From contig CAMLHU010000078.1 in assembly GCA_946479825.1 (NCBI GenBank), positions 1 through 8,706 of the forward strand: a stretch of 8,706 nucleotides of DNA, given 5' to 3'. Shown piece after piece: positions 1 to 6,053 of the stretch. This DNA is from an uncultured Gemmatimonadota bacterium. Lineage in GTDB: Bacteria > Gemmatimonadota > Gemmatimonadetes > Gemmatimonadales > GWC2-71-9. A model generated the notes under the pieces. It was not told the DNA's origin and did no database searches. It was given only the letters and a program-made list of their open reading frames with translations. Position 1 is the stretch's first letter. Every line of letters starts with the position of its first letter. The position numbers and the translations under genes were made by a program.

Positions 1-2
1 GG

Positions 3-2111
3 CTCTGGGGTGCCTCGCAGGTAGTGATGGTCCGGGAGGAGGGCGCCGTCGAGGTCGGCGGCACCGCCGCGCAGCTCCTCGACTGGCTCGACCGGCGGGG
101 CGGGGAGGCGGCCGTCGCTACCGCGGCCCGGGCGCTCAAGCGGCCGATGTGGGAGGTGGTGAACCGGCTGGCCAGGATCGGCGCGCTGTCGCTCCGCGTG
201 GAGCCACCCGAGACCGCCGGCGGCGCCGCGACCGAACGGGTGCTGATCCTCACCGGGACCGGGCTTCCGCTCCTTGAACGCGACCGGATCTTCGGCCGTG
301 CGCGCGAGCAGCGGCGTCTGTTCGAGACCCTCGAGGAGCTGGGCGGCTCGGCCACGACCCGCCACCTGACCGAGCGGCTCGGCTTCGGGGATTCTGTCGT
401 CAAGGGATTGGTGGCCCGGCGTCTCGCCCGGCTCGAGCAGGCCGAGCGGATCCGGGATCCCTTCGCGGACGAGCCGGGGACGCCGCCGCCCGCGGAGCTC
501 ACCGACGCGCAACGCGCCGCGCTCGCGGCCCTCGCGACGCTCGCCCCGGGGCAGGGAGCCCTCCTCTTCGGGGTGACCGGGAGCGGCAAGACGCTGGTGT
601 ACCTCGAGGCCATCCGGGCCGCGCTCGCCGCCGGGCGCGGGGCGATCATCCTGGTGCCGGAGATCGCGCTCACGCCGCAGACGGTGCGGCGGGTGCGCGG
701 GGCGTTCGGCGACCAGGTCGCGGTCCTGCACAGCGCCCTCTCCGACGGCGAGCGGGCCGACGCGTGGCGCCTCCTGCATCGGGGGGAGCGGCGGGTGGCG
801 GTCGGCGCCCGGTCGGCGCTCTTCGCCCCCGTTCGCGACCTCGGCGTCCTCGTAGTGGACGAGGAGCACGAGGCGAGCTACAAGAACGGCGAGGCGCCGC
901 GGTACCACGCCCGCGACGTGGCCGCGGTCCGCGCCCGCCTCGAGGGAGCTCGCCTGGTGCTCGGCAGCGCCACGCCGTCGGTCGAGACCTGGGCGCGGGT
1001 GCGGGCGGGGAAGCTGCCGGTCATCCGCCTCCCGGAGCGGGTCGGCGTGCGGCCGATGCCGCCGGTGGAGGTGGTGGATCTGCGGACCGCCCCGCGGGTG
1101 CCGGGGACCGGCGCGATCCCCTGGTCCGAGGCGCTCGAGCGCGGCATCCTCGGCGCGCTCGACCGGCAGGAGCAGGCGCTGCTGCTGCTCAACCGCCGGG
1201 GGTTCGCGGCGTACCTGCAGTGCGAGTCGTGCGGGGCGGTGCGGGAGTGTCCCAACTGCTCCATCGCGCTGACGGTCCACCGCACCCCGCCGCGGCTCGC
1301 CTGCCATTACTGCGCCCACGCCGAGCCGGTGCCGACCGCGTGCGCGGAGTGCGGGCACGCCGTCCAGCAGGAACGGGGCATCGGCACCCAGCAGCTCGAA
1401 GCGCTGCTCACCGCGCGGTACCCGACCGCGCGCCTCGCCCGGATGGACCTCGACACCACGAGCACCCGCTGGGGGCACCATCGGATCCTCGAGGCGGTCG
1501 AGCGGGGGGAGGTGGACATCCTCTTCGGCACGCAGATGATCGCGAAGGGGCTCGACTTCCCGAACGTGACGCTGGTCGGCGTGGTGGACGCCGACACCGG
1601 GCTCTACCTGCCGGACTTCCGTGCCGCGGAGCGGACCTTCCAGCTGCTGGCGCAGGTGGCCGGCCGGGCGGGGCGGGGCCCCAAGGGGGGCAGGGTACTG
1701 ATCCAGACCCGGCGGCCCGATCACCACGCCGTCCGGTTCGCGGCGGGACACGATGTCGAGGGGTTCCTCGCGGCCGAGGGCGCGGAACGGGCGAGCCCGC
1801 CGTATCCCCCCGAGGTGGCGATCGCCAACGTGCTCGTGACCGGCCCGAGCGACACGGCGGTGAGCGGGCGTGCCGCCGAAGTGGCGGACTGGTGTCATGG
1901 GCTGGTGGACGCCCAGCGCTTGCCGCTCACCGTCCTCGGCCCGGCGCCGTGCACCCTGGCCCGGATCAAGGACCGGTGGCGCTGGCACGTGGTGCTCAAG
2001 GGGCCACCGGAGGAGATCGGGCGGTTCGTGCGCTACGCGGCGCCGCGGTGGCGGGAGGACGGGCGCGGGGTGCGGGTGGTGGTGGACCGGGATCCGGTGT
2101 CGCTGTTGTGA
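3..2111 (+). CDS. priA: Primosomal protein N' / replication restart DNA helicase PriA (5' end outside window)
   Basis: PriA is a superfamily 2 helicase that recognises stalled forks and reloads the replisome. Numbering from the GTG at 24, the protein shows Walker A GVTGSGKT (183-190), the DEEH box (279-282), motif GSATPS (314-319), a zinc-binding insert with eight Cys (400, 403, 409, 412, 427, 430, 440, 443), GTQMIAKG (502-509) and motif VI QVAGRAGR (544-551). Residues about 10-160 look like winged-helix modules. The usual N-terminal 3'-DNA-binding domain of roughly 100 residues is missing, but the frame stays open to the window edge (codons from position 3 read LWGASQV before the GTG). The gene therefore almost certainly starts upstream, and GTG 24 / ATG 27 are internal codons. 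All helicase motifs are intact, so a functional enzyme is expected. Downstream it runs straight into a heptanucleotide array. Confidence 0.96.
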   Translation, partial: LWGASQVVMVREEGAVEVGGTAAQLLDWLDRRGGEAAVATAARALKRPMWEVVNRLARIGALSLRVEPPETAGGAATERVLILTGTGLPLLERDRIFGRAREQRRLFETLEELGGSATTRHLTERLGFGDSVVKGLVARRLARLEQAERIRDPFADEPGTPPPAELTDAQRAALAALATLAPGQGALLFGVTGSGKTLVYLEAIRAALAAGRGAIILVPEIALTPQTVRRVRGAFGDQVAVLHSALSDGERADAWRLLHRGERRVAVGARSALFAPVRDLGVLVVDEEHEASYKNGEAPRYHARDVAAVRARLEGARLVLGSATPSVETWARVRAGKLPVIRLPERVGVRPMPPVEVVDLRTAPRVPGTGAIPWSEALERGILGALDRQEQALLLLNRRGFAAYLQCESCGAVRECPNCSIALTVHRTPPRLACHYCAHAEPVPTACAECGHAVQQERGIGTQQLEALLTARYPTARLARMDLDTTSTRWGHHRILEAVERGEVDILFGTQMIAKGLDFPNVTLVGVVDADTGLYLPDFRAAERTFQLLAQVAGRAGRGPKGGRVLIQTRRPDHHAVRFAAGHDVEGFLAAEGAERASPPYPPEVAIANVLVTGPSDTAVSGRAAEVADWCHGLVDAQRLPLTVLGPAPCTLARIKDRWRWHVVLKGPPEEIGRFVRYAAPRWREDGRGVRVVVDRDPVSLL

Positions 2112-2188
2112 GGGGTCAGGGGGAAGGGCGTAGGGCGTAGGGCGTAGGGCGTAGGGCTTAGGGCTTAGGGGGCAGGGGTCAGGGGTCA
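2112..2188 (+). repeat. Heptanucleotide tandem array (11 in-phase units) abutting the priA stop codon
   Basis: The units, in order, are GGGGTCA, GGGGGAA, GGGCGTA x4, GGGCTTA x2, GGGGGCA, GGGGTCA x2. All eleven are in phase, start with GGG and end with A. The array begins at the base after the priA TGA. The four identical units give G3-N4 spacing four times over, a textbook G-quadruplex motif on the coding strand and in the priA mRNA. No coding role is supported. Confidence 0.9.
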
Positions 2189-2197
2189 GAGAGCGTA

Positions 2198-2216
2198 GGC
2201 CCCGGAAACTGGGGCC
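2198..2216. terminator. Short GC hairpin between convergent priA and the GIY-YIG gene
   Basis: GGCCCC (2198-2203) and GGGGCC (2211-2216) form a 6 bp perfect stem around the loop GGAAACT. It lies between two convergent genes, where a bidirectional terminator would be useful. There is no T-tract on either side, so intrinsic termination is unproven; it could simply be a transcript-end hairpin. Confidence 0.35.
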
Positions 2217-2225
2217 AGGCCTCAA

Positions 2226-2264
2226 GGGGGTCATCCTGAGGGAGCGAAGCGACCGAAGGATCCC
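2226..2264. repeat. Left inverted-repeat copy of the GIY-YIG unit (REP-like element)
   Basis: The first 15 bases, GGGGGTCATCCTGAG (2226-2240), are the exact reverse complement of 2664-2678. The inner parts match too: CGAAGCGA then GAAGGATC, with a 4-nt (GGAG) and a 2-nt (CC) insertion relative to the right copy. The copy can fold: GGG (2228-2230) and ATCCT (2233-2237) pair with AGGAT (2257-2261) and CCC (2262-2264), leaving TC bulged. Read on the minus strand it encodes GSFGRFAPSG plus a TGA, the C-terminus of the GIY-YIG protein. From memory, similar 'CCTGAGCGAAGCGAAGGATC' elements are scattered through many bacterial genomes. Confidence 0.75.
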
Positions 2265-2566
2265 TGCTCGTCCGGCGCCAGCCCCAAGGTTACGCCGAGT
2301 TCCCTCCACTCGGGGTTGGCGCGCGCTACCAGCTCGACCTTCCGACGGCGTACCCACCCTTTCAACTGCTTTTCCCGAGCGATGGCCGATCCGGGGTCGC
2401 AGTATACCTCGAAGTGTACGAAGCGATGGACCTGGTATCGGCGGGTGAAGCCCGGGATCGCGCCGCTCCGGTGCTCGGCGAGGCGGCGAGCGAGGTCGTT
2501 GGTCACGCCGACGTAGAGGACGCGCGATCGAGAGGCGAGGATATAGGCGTAGAACTGACGTGCCAT
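2231..2566 (-). CDS. GIY-YIG nuclease superfamily small protein
   Basis: This is a 111-residue single-domain protein of the GIY-YIG superfamily (COG2827 / YhbQ-like group), whose relatives cut or bind structured DNA. The opening FYAYIL (5-10) and LYVGVTNDL (17-25) are this group's form of the GIY and YIG strands. ARRLAEH (26-32) supplies the conserved Arg and His, and AREKQLKGW (63-71) the helix with the candidate metal-binding Glu65. Met at 2566 was chosen because homologues start just before the Y-x-Y-I-L strand; an in-frame ATG at 2587 would add seven residues. Neither has a clear Shine-Dalgarno. The last ten residues and stop come from a REP-like repeat, and an inverted copy lies upstream, so the gene looks like cargo of a small repeat-bounded unit. 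No helix-turn-helix or other targeting domain is present. Substrate unknown. Confidence 0.88.
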   Translation of the reverse strand: MARQFYAYILASRSRVLYVGVTNDLARRLAEHRSGAIPGFTRRYQVHRFVHFEVYCDPGSAIAREKQLKGWVRRRKVELVARANPEWRELGVTLGLAPDEQGSFGRFAPSG

Positions 2567-2755
2567 GTCGGCACGGTACCGGGCCATGGGCGTATTGGAA
2601 ACGGCGAATTGTTGCAGGCCCTGGTTCAACGAACGCGCGTCCACCGGGAGATCCTTCGCTTCGCTCAGGATGACCCCCCTCGCCGAAGGGCGCGTCCCGG
2701 CGCCCCGTCCCCCTTCATTGCAAACCACTCCGCCCCCCTTACGTTTCACCCCAGT
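2567..2755. other. Divergent intergenic region with repeat copy and hairpin
   Basis: This 189 bp gap lies between the divergent GIY-YIG gene and the ornithine cyclodeaminase-like operon, so promoters for both should be here. It contains the right inverted-repeat copy (about 2648-2678) and a 6 bp perfect stem, GGGCGC (2688-2693) with GCGCCC (2700-2705). I found no convincing -35/-10 pair and no purine-rich ribosome site before the ATG at 2756. The open plus-strand frame that continues upstream of 2756 is antisense to the GIY-YIG gene and is not taken as coding. Confidence 0.6.
2648..2678. repeat. Right inverted-repeat copy of the GIY-YIG unit (REP-like element)
   Basis: CTCAGGATGACCCCC (2664-2678) is the exact reverse complement of 2226-2240, and the preceding GATCCTTCGCTTCG matches the rest of the left copy apart from its 4-nt and 2-nt insertions. 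ATCCT (2651-2655) can pair with AGGAT (2667-2671). It sits about 80 bp upstream of the GIY-YIG start, so the gene is enclosed by the pair. No clear target-site duplication was found: the outer flanks are CTCAA on the left and CTCGC on the right, sharing only three bases. Confidence 0.75.
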
Positions 2756-3844
2756 ATGGCCACCACTTACCGCCTCCCTGACTTCACGGTTCCGCCGCTC
2801 AACGGGGCCCCCGACGCGACGTTCGCGCCGCTCCCGGCCGACGGCGTGCTGCCGGAGGGCTTCTTCTCCACTTCGAACCTCCCGACCTACCTCAAGGTCG
2901 GGGGGAAGTGGCTCGCGCCGAGCCGGCCGCGGATGGACTGCGTGGTGGTCCGCCGGGGTGACGCGCTCGCGACCGAGGAGCCGCGCCGGCTCAAGCGCGG
3001 CGACCTGGTGGCGATGGGGATGGCCGAGGACGGGAGCGAGGGCATCTTCGTCCACACGGACGGATTCCTGGCCGGGGCGCACGGCGCCAACGAGTTCCGC
3101 TTCATGTCCACCGAGGTGAGCCGCGAGCGTCCGGTCAACTACGAGGAGCTGGCGCAGCGGATCGCGGAGGAGGCGAAGGGCGGGGGCTACCTGGTGTGGG
3201 TGGTCGGACCCGCGCTCGTCCACGCCCGCGCGCGCACCGACTTCGAGTGGTTCATCCGGAACGGCTATGTGCAGGCGGTGATGGCCGGCAACGCCGTGGC
3301 CGTGCACGACATGGAGGCCGCGATCTACGGCACCACCCTCGGCATGACCAACACCGGCCAGCCGACCGAGGGGGGCCACGGGCTCCATATGCGTGCCATC
3401 AACCGGATCCGCGCGGCCGGCAGCATCGAGAACGCCGTCGCCCAGGGGATCGTGACGAGTGGCATCATGCACGCCCTCGTGACCCGCAAGGTCCCCTACG
3501 TGCTGGCCGGTTCGATCCGGGACGACGGCCCGCTCCCGGGCGTGTACAGCGACACCCTCGCCGCGCAGGACGCGATGCGCGAGCACACCGCGCGGGCCAC
3601 CGGCGCCGTGCTCGTGGCCACCGCCCTCCACGCCATCGCGGTGGGGAACATGCTGCCGGCGTTCTATCTCAAGGCCGGCGTGCCGACACCGCTGATGACG
3701 GTCTGCGTGGACCAGACCGAGTTCGTGGTGAACAAGCTCAAGGATCGCGGCACCCACCAGGCGTACGGTGTGGTGACCAACGCGCAGGACTTCATGCACG
3801 TCCTTCGGATCTACGTGGAGAAATGGGAACGCTCGCAGGGATGA
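2756..3844 (+). CDS. TIGR00300-family protein, archaeal-type ornithine cyclodeaminase-like
   Basis: This 362-residue protein belongs to the TIGR00300 (LOR/SDH conserved region) family. Characterised members are the methanogen ornithine cyclodeaminase and the C-terminal half of cyanobacterial AgrE/ArgZ, which convert L-ornithine to L-proline plus ammonia using bound NAD. Family hallmarks seen are GVLPEGFFSTSNLPTY near residues 30-45, RMDCVVV, a GPALVH segment, RNGYVQAVMAGNAVAVHDME, EGGHGLHMRAIN, QGIVTSGIMHALV, VLAGSIRDDGPLPGVYSD and LHAIAVGNMLPA. The N-terminus is short: only about 30 residues precede the GVLPEGF block, whereas as I recall methanogen members of about 400 residues carry an extra N-terminal LOR/SDH domain. 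No guanidine-hydrolase domain is attached. The ATG at 2756 begins the homologous part but lacks a Shine-Dalgarno. The stop overlaps the next start (ATGA), so this is the first gene of a coupled operon. Substrate is inferred from the family. Confidence 0.85.
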   Translation: MATTYRLPDFTVPPLNGAPDATFAPLPADGVLPEGFFSTSNLPTYLKVGGKWLAPSRPRMDCVVVRRGDALATEEPRRLKRGDLVAMGMAEDGSEGIFVHTDGFLAGAHGANEFRFMSTEVSRERPVNYEELAQRIAEEAKGGGYLVWVVGPALVHARARTDFEWFIRNGYVQAVMAGNAVAVHDMEAAIYGTTLGMTNTGQPTEGGHGLHMRAINRIRAAGSIENAVAQGIVTSGIMHALVTRKVPYVLAGSIRDDGPLPGVYSDTLAAQDAMREHTARATGAVLVATALHAIAVGNMLPAFYLKAGVPTPLMTVCVDQTEFVVNKLKDRGTHQAYGVVTNAQDFMHVLRIYVEKWERSQG

Positions 3845-4239
3845 CCGCGCCCGGAGGGCCCGCCGCCCGCTGGCTTCGCCTCGCCGACGAGGCGGCCAAG
3901 GTGGTGCCCCCGGCCGAGATCGACGGGATCTGGACCTTCCAGCCGCTCAAGAACGGGCCGCTCGAGGCGGGCACGGCCATCCTGTCGCGGGTGGACGGCG
4001 ACCGCCGGCGGATCTACACCGCCCGCTACGTGGCCACGATCAAGGGGAAGCAGCGGGGGCAGTTCGAGGCGGTGGTGGAAGAGGTGGGGAGCGGGCCGCT
4101 CGAGGCGCTCGAGACGCTGCTCGCCGACGTCGAACGCCGGGTGGACGAGGGTGCGCCGGCGCCGGTACCCGTGGCCGAGTGGTACCCCGAGGCCGCCTCC
4201 CCGCCCGCTCCCCCGCCGGATGCCCCCGCTCACGAGTGA
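3841..4239 (+). CDS. Hypothetical protein, operon partner of the TIGR00300 gene
   Basis: I do not recognise a named family. The 132-residue product has no signal peptide or membrane segment and is probably cytoplasmic. A central part (about residues 25-110) contains EIDGIWTFQPLK, an RRRIYTARYVATIKGKQRG strand-like stretch, and EEVGSGPLEALETLLADVERR, an acidic amphipathic helix. It ends in a Pro/Ala-rich tail (about 113-132). The start is the ATG at 3841, which shares ATGA with the preceding stop; the nearest purine-rich stretch is weak, so translation is probably coupled. The 3' end overlaps the fur-family start by 20 nt. The pattern of a compact beta-rich core plus helix resembles small uncharacterised proteins I associate with Gemmatimonadota, but that is only an impression. 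It lies between an amino-acid enzyme and a metalloregulator, which does not fix its role. Confidence 0.75.
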   Translation: MTAPGGPAARWLRLADEAAKVVPPAEIDGIWTFQPLKNGPLEAGTAILSRVDGDRRRIYTARYVATIKGKQRGQFEAVVEEVGSGPLEALETLLADVERRVDEGAPAPVPVAEWYPEAASPPAPPPDAPAHE

Positions 4240-4693
4240 CCAGGCCCGCGGCCTCCAGGAACGCTTCCGCCGCTGGCTCCGGGATCACCGCCTCCCGGTG
4301 ACCCGCCCCCGCGAGGCCGTCGCCGCCGCCCTCTTCGCCGCGGACGGTCACCCGTCCGCCGACGGCCTGGCCCGGGCGCTCAAGGCCCGGGGCGAGCCGG
4401 TGGGCACCGCCACCCTCTACCGCACCCTCGACCTCCTGCTCGAGAGCGGGCTCGTGCGGGCGCACGACTTCGGCGAAGGGCTCCGGCGCTTCGAGCCGGT
4501 CCCGACCCGCGAGGCCCACGGCCACTTCGTCTGCCGCCGCTGCGGCGGTGTCAGTGAGTTCACCACCGAGCGGCTCGAGCGAGTGCTTCCGTTCCTGGCC
4601 GACGAGGCCGGGTTCCAGCTCGAGCGTCCCGATGTGACCCTTCACGGCGTCTGCCGCGGCTGCCAGCGCCGCCTGACCGAGACCCCCCGATGA
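4220..4693 (+). CDS. Fur-family metal-responsive transcriptional regulator
   Basis: This 157-residue protein has the Fur layout: an N-terminal winged helix (about 12-90, with RLPVTRPREAV, HPSADGLARAL and the recognition segment GTATLYRTLDLLLESGLV) and a C-terminal dimerisation/metal domain. Two CxxC pairs (Cys105/108 in FVCRRCG and Cys145/148 in GVCRGCQ) should form the structural zinc site. His44, Glu92, His100 and His102 occupy places used for regulatory metal in Fur. The sequence does not allow a confident split between Fur, Zur and PerR. The ATG at 4220 was preferred over an in-frame GTG at 4151, because the extra residues would be an Arg/Pro-rich out-of-frame reading of the upstream gene. 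There is no Shine-Dalgarno; the 20-nt overlap suggests coupling. Its stop overlaps the ccdA start (ATGA), so the regulator and CcdA are co-translated. No Fur box was identified. Confidence 0.9.
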   Translation: MPPLTSDQARGLQERFRRWLRDHRLPVTRPREAVAAALFAADGHPSADGLARALKARGEPVGTATLYRTLDLLLESGLVRAHDFGEGLRRFEPVPTREAHGHFVCRRCGGVSEFTTERLERVLPFLADEAGFQLERPDVTLHGVCRGCQRRLTETPR

Positions 4694-5418
4694 CCGAGAC
4701 TGCAACGCTGGGCGTGGCCGTGGCCCTCGTGGCCGGGCTGCTCTCGTTCCTTTCGCCCTGCGTCCTGCCGCTCGTGCCGAGCTACCTCGGGTTCATCACT
4801 GGGATGACCGCCGGGGAGTTCCGCGACCGCCGGCGCGCCGCCGTGCTCCACGCACTGCTCTTCGTCCTCGGCTTCACGGTGATCTTCCTCCTCCTCGGCG
4901 CCGGCGCCACCGCGCTCGGCCGAGGACTCCGCATCCACCACCTCTGGCTCGAGCGCGCGGGCGGCGTCCTGATCATCCTGTTCGGGCTGATGTGCCTGGG
5001 GGTGTTCCGGATGTCCTGGATCAACCTGGACCTCCGGGTGCATCTGGAGCACAAGCCGCTCGGCTATCTCGGCTCGTTCGTGGTGGGGATGGCGTTCGGG
5101 GCGGGGTGGACCCCCTGCATCGGGCCGGTCCTGGGCGCGATCCTGGGGCTCGCGAGCACCCAGGAGTCGCTGGGGCGGGGGATGGTGCTCCTCGGCGCCT
5201 ACTCCGCCGGGCTCGCCATCCCCTTCCTGCTGGCGGCGTTCGCGCTCGAGGCGTTCCTGCAGTGGTTCCAGCGGTTCCGGCGCTTCCTGCCGCTGGTCCA
5301 GCGGGCGTCGGGGGCGCTGCTCATCTTCGCCGGGCTCCTCCTCGTGAGCGGGGAGTTCACCCGGTTGAGCGGGTGGCTGCAGGGCCTGACGCCGGAGTTC
5401 CTCCAGCGCTGGCTCTGA
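4690..5418 (+). CDS. ccdA: Cytochrome c biogenesis / thiol-disulfide transporter CcdA
   Basis: CcdA carries reducing equivalents from cytoplasmic thioredoxin across the inner membrane to periplasmic thiol-disulfide proteins, including those that prepare apocytochrome c. The 242-residue protein has about six membrane spans (roughly 7-29, 52-74, 88-107, 126-153, 163-187, 205-222). It carries the two redox cysteines in their usual contexts: Cys24 in SPCVLPLVPSYLGF and Cys143 in WTPCIGPVLGAIL. Length matches stand-alone CcdA rather than DsbD. It starts on the ATG that overlaps the fur-family stop. No thioredoxin-like or ResB/ResC partner follows: the next gene, on the opposite strand, ends 6 nt away. 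Placement behind a Fur-family gene suggests redox or metal-linked control, but that is inference. Confidence 0.95.
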   Translation: MTETATLGVAVALVAGLLSFLSPCVLPLVPSYLGFITGMTAGEFRDRRRAAVLHALLFVLGFTVIFLLLGAGATALGRGLRIHHLWLERAGGVLIILFGLMCLGVFRMSWINLDLRVHLEHKPLGYLGSFVVGMAFGAGWTPCIGPVLGAILGLASTQESLGRGMVLLGAYSAGLAIPFLLAAFALEAFLQWFQRFRRFLPLVQRASGALLIFAGLLLVSGEFTRLSGWLQGLTPEFLQRWL

Positions 5419-5424
5419 CCCGCC

Positions 5425-5802
5425 TCAGTGCTCGGCGGGGATCGGCTCCACCATCACCGCCGTCCCGTAGCACAGCACTTCCGTCACTCCCTGCATGATC
5501 TCCGTGGCGTCGTAGCGGACCGCGACGATCGCGTTGGCGCCGAGCCGCTCGGCGTGCGCCACCATGATCTCGAAGGCGTCCTGCCGTGCATCCTCGCACA
5601 GTCGCGTCAGGATCGTGATGTCCCCGCCGAACACCCGCTGCAGCGCCGCCCCGAACATCCCCACGACCGAGCGCGTGCGCACGCAGATCCCCCGCACCAC
5701 ACCGAGATGCTCGGTGATCCAGTAACCATCAAGCCCGGGCGTCGTGGTGACGAACCGGGCGTCCATACCGCGAGCGGCGAGGGCGTTACGTGGCGCGGTC
5801 AT
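5425..5802 (-). CDS. YbjQ family (UPF0145, 'heavy-metal-binding' domain) protein
   Basis: A 125-residue protein of the YbjQ/UPF0145 family, small soluble proteins known to assemble as pentamers and of unknown cellular role; the 'heavy-metal binding' label of the family is weakly supported. Recognisable features are [22 protein letters not shown] (about 17-38), a [40 protein letters not shown] block (about 59-98) corresponding to the family's long helix plus ALGADAVVG-like strand, and the closing YGTAV strand. The ATG at 5802 is favoured over the internal Met at 5766 because GGAG lies 7 nt upstream of it, while nothing like a ribosome site precedes 5766. The gene ends 6 nt from ccdA, which converges on it. 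Its 5' leader runs into an octanucleotide array at 5825-5880. Confidence 0.9.
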   Translation of the reverse strand: MTAPRNALAARGMDARFVTTTPGLDGYWITEHLGVVRGICVRTRSVVGMFGAALQRVFGGDITILTRLCEDARQDAFEIMVAHAERLGANAIVAVRYDATEIMQGVTEVLCYGTAVMVEPIPAEH

Positions 5803-6053
5803 ACGTGGGCTCCGTGGTGGGTGGACGGGCGGACGGGCGAACGGGCGAACGGAGAGACGGAGAGACGGACAGACGGAGAGGTGAGGGACGGAGCGGCTTC
5901 TCTTCTTTTACTACTCCCTCTTACCTCACACCTCAAACCACTTACATCTATACTCATACCTACCCAACAACAACTGTAACCTCTCACCTCTTACCTCTCA
6001 CCTCTCACCTCTTACCTCTCACCTCTTACCTCTTACCTCTTACCTCCCCCTCC
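5803..6053. other. 251 bp gene-free region made of two repeat arrays
   Basis: This gap lies between the YbjQ-family gene and the upstream ABC transporter gene, both on the minus strand. It consists of the octanucleotide array (5825-5880), a short pyrimidine-rich spacer with markedly lower GC (about 5898-5916), and the heptanucleotide array. I saw no promoter, terminator hairpin or RNA gene. The plus-strand open frame through it is simply the translated repeats and is antisense to the ABC gene beyond. Confidence 0.7.
5825..5880. repeat. Octanucleotide tandem array (7 units) upstream of the ybjQ-family gene
   Basis: Seven contiguous 8-mers: ACGGGCGG, ACGGGCGA x2, ACGGAGAG x2, ACGGACAG, ACGGAGAG. 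All begin ACGG. The array starts 23 nt upstream of the YbjQ-family ATG, so on the minus strand it forms a pyrimidine-rich (CTCTCCGT) stretch where the promoter or leader of that gene would lie. It is followed on the plus strand by GTGAGGG. Confidence 0.88.

Noticed and set aside
24..29. GTG/ATG at 24-29 as the true priA start
   Set aside because: The frame is open to the window edge and the protein would lack the N-terminal DNA-binding domain, so these are most likely internal codons.
1666..1694. Clustered G-tracts inside priA that fit a G-quadruplex pattern
   Set aside because: The stretch encodes the conserved helicase motif VI (GRAGRG) and the following PKGG; the G-richness is explained by coding constraint and GC bias.
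764..2140. Long plus-strand frame within priA, and long minus-strand frames at 4040-4705 and 7466-8681
   Set aside because: All overlap strongly supported genes in another frame and show Arg/Ala/Gly/Pro-rich compositions without motifs.
2598..2640. tRNA-like GGTTCAAC motif between the divergent genes
   Set aside because: No acceptor stem or cloverleaf could be built around it.
2221..2683. Target-site duplication flanking the inverted-repeat unit
   Set aside because: The outer flanks share only CTC, too short to count as a duplication.
2231..3799. 522-residue minus-strand open frame spanning the GIY-YIG gene and most of the TIGR00300 gene
   Set aside because: Only its last 111 residues match a protein family. 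The rest is antisense to the TIGR00300 gene and His/Arg/Gly-rich in the way GC-rich shadow frames are.
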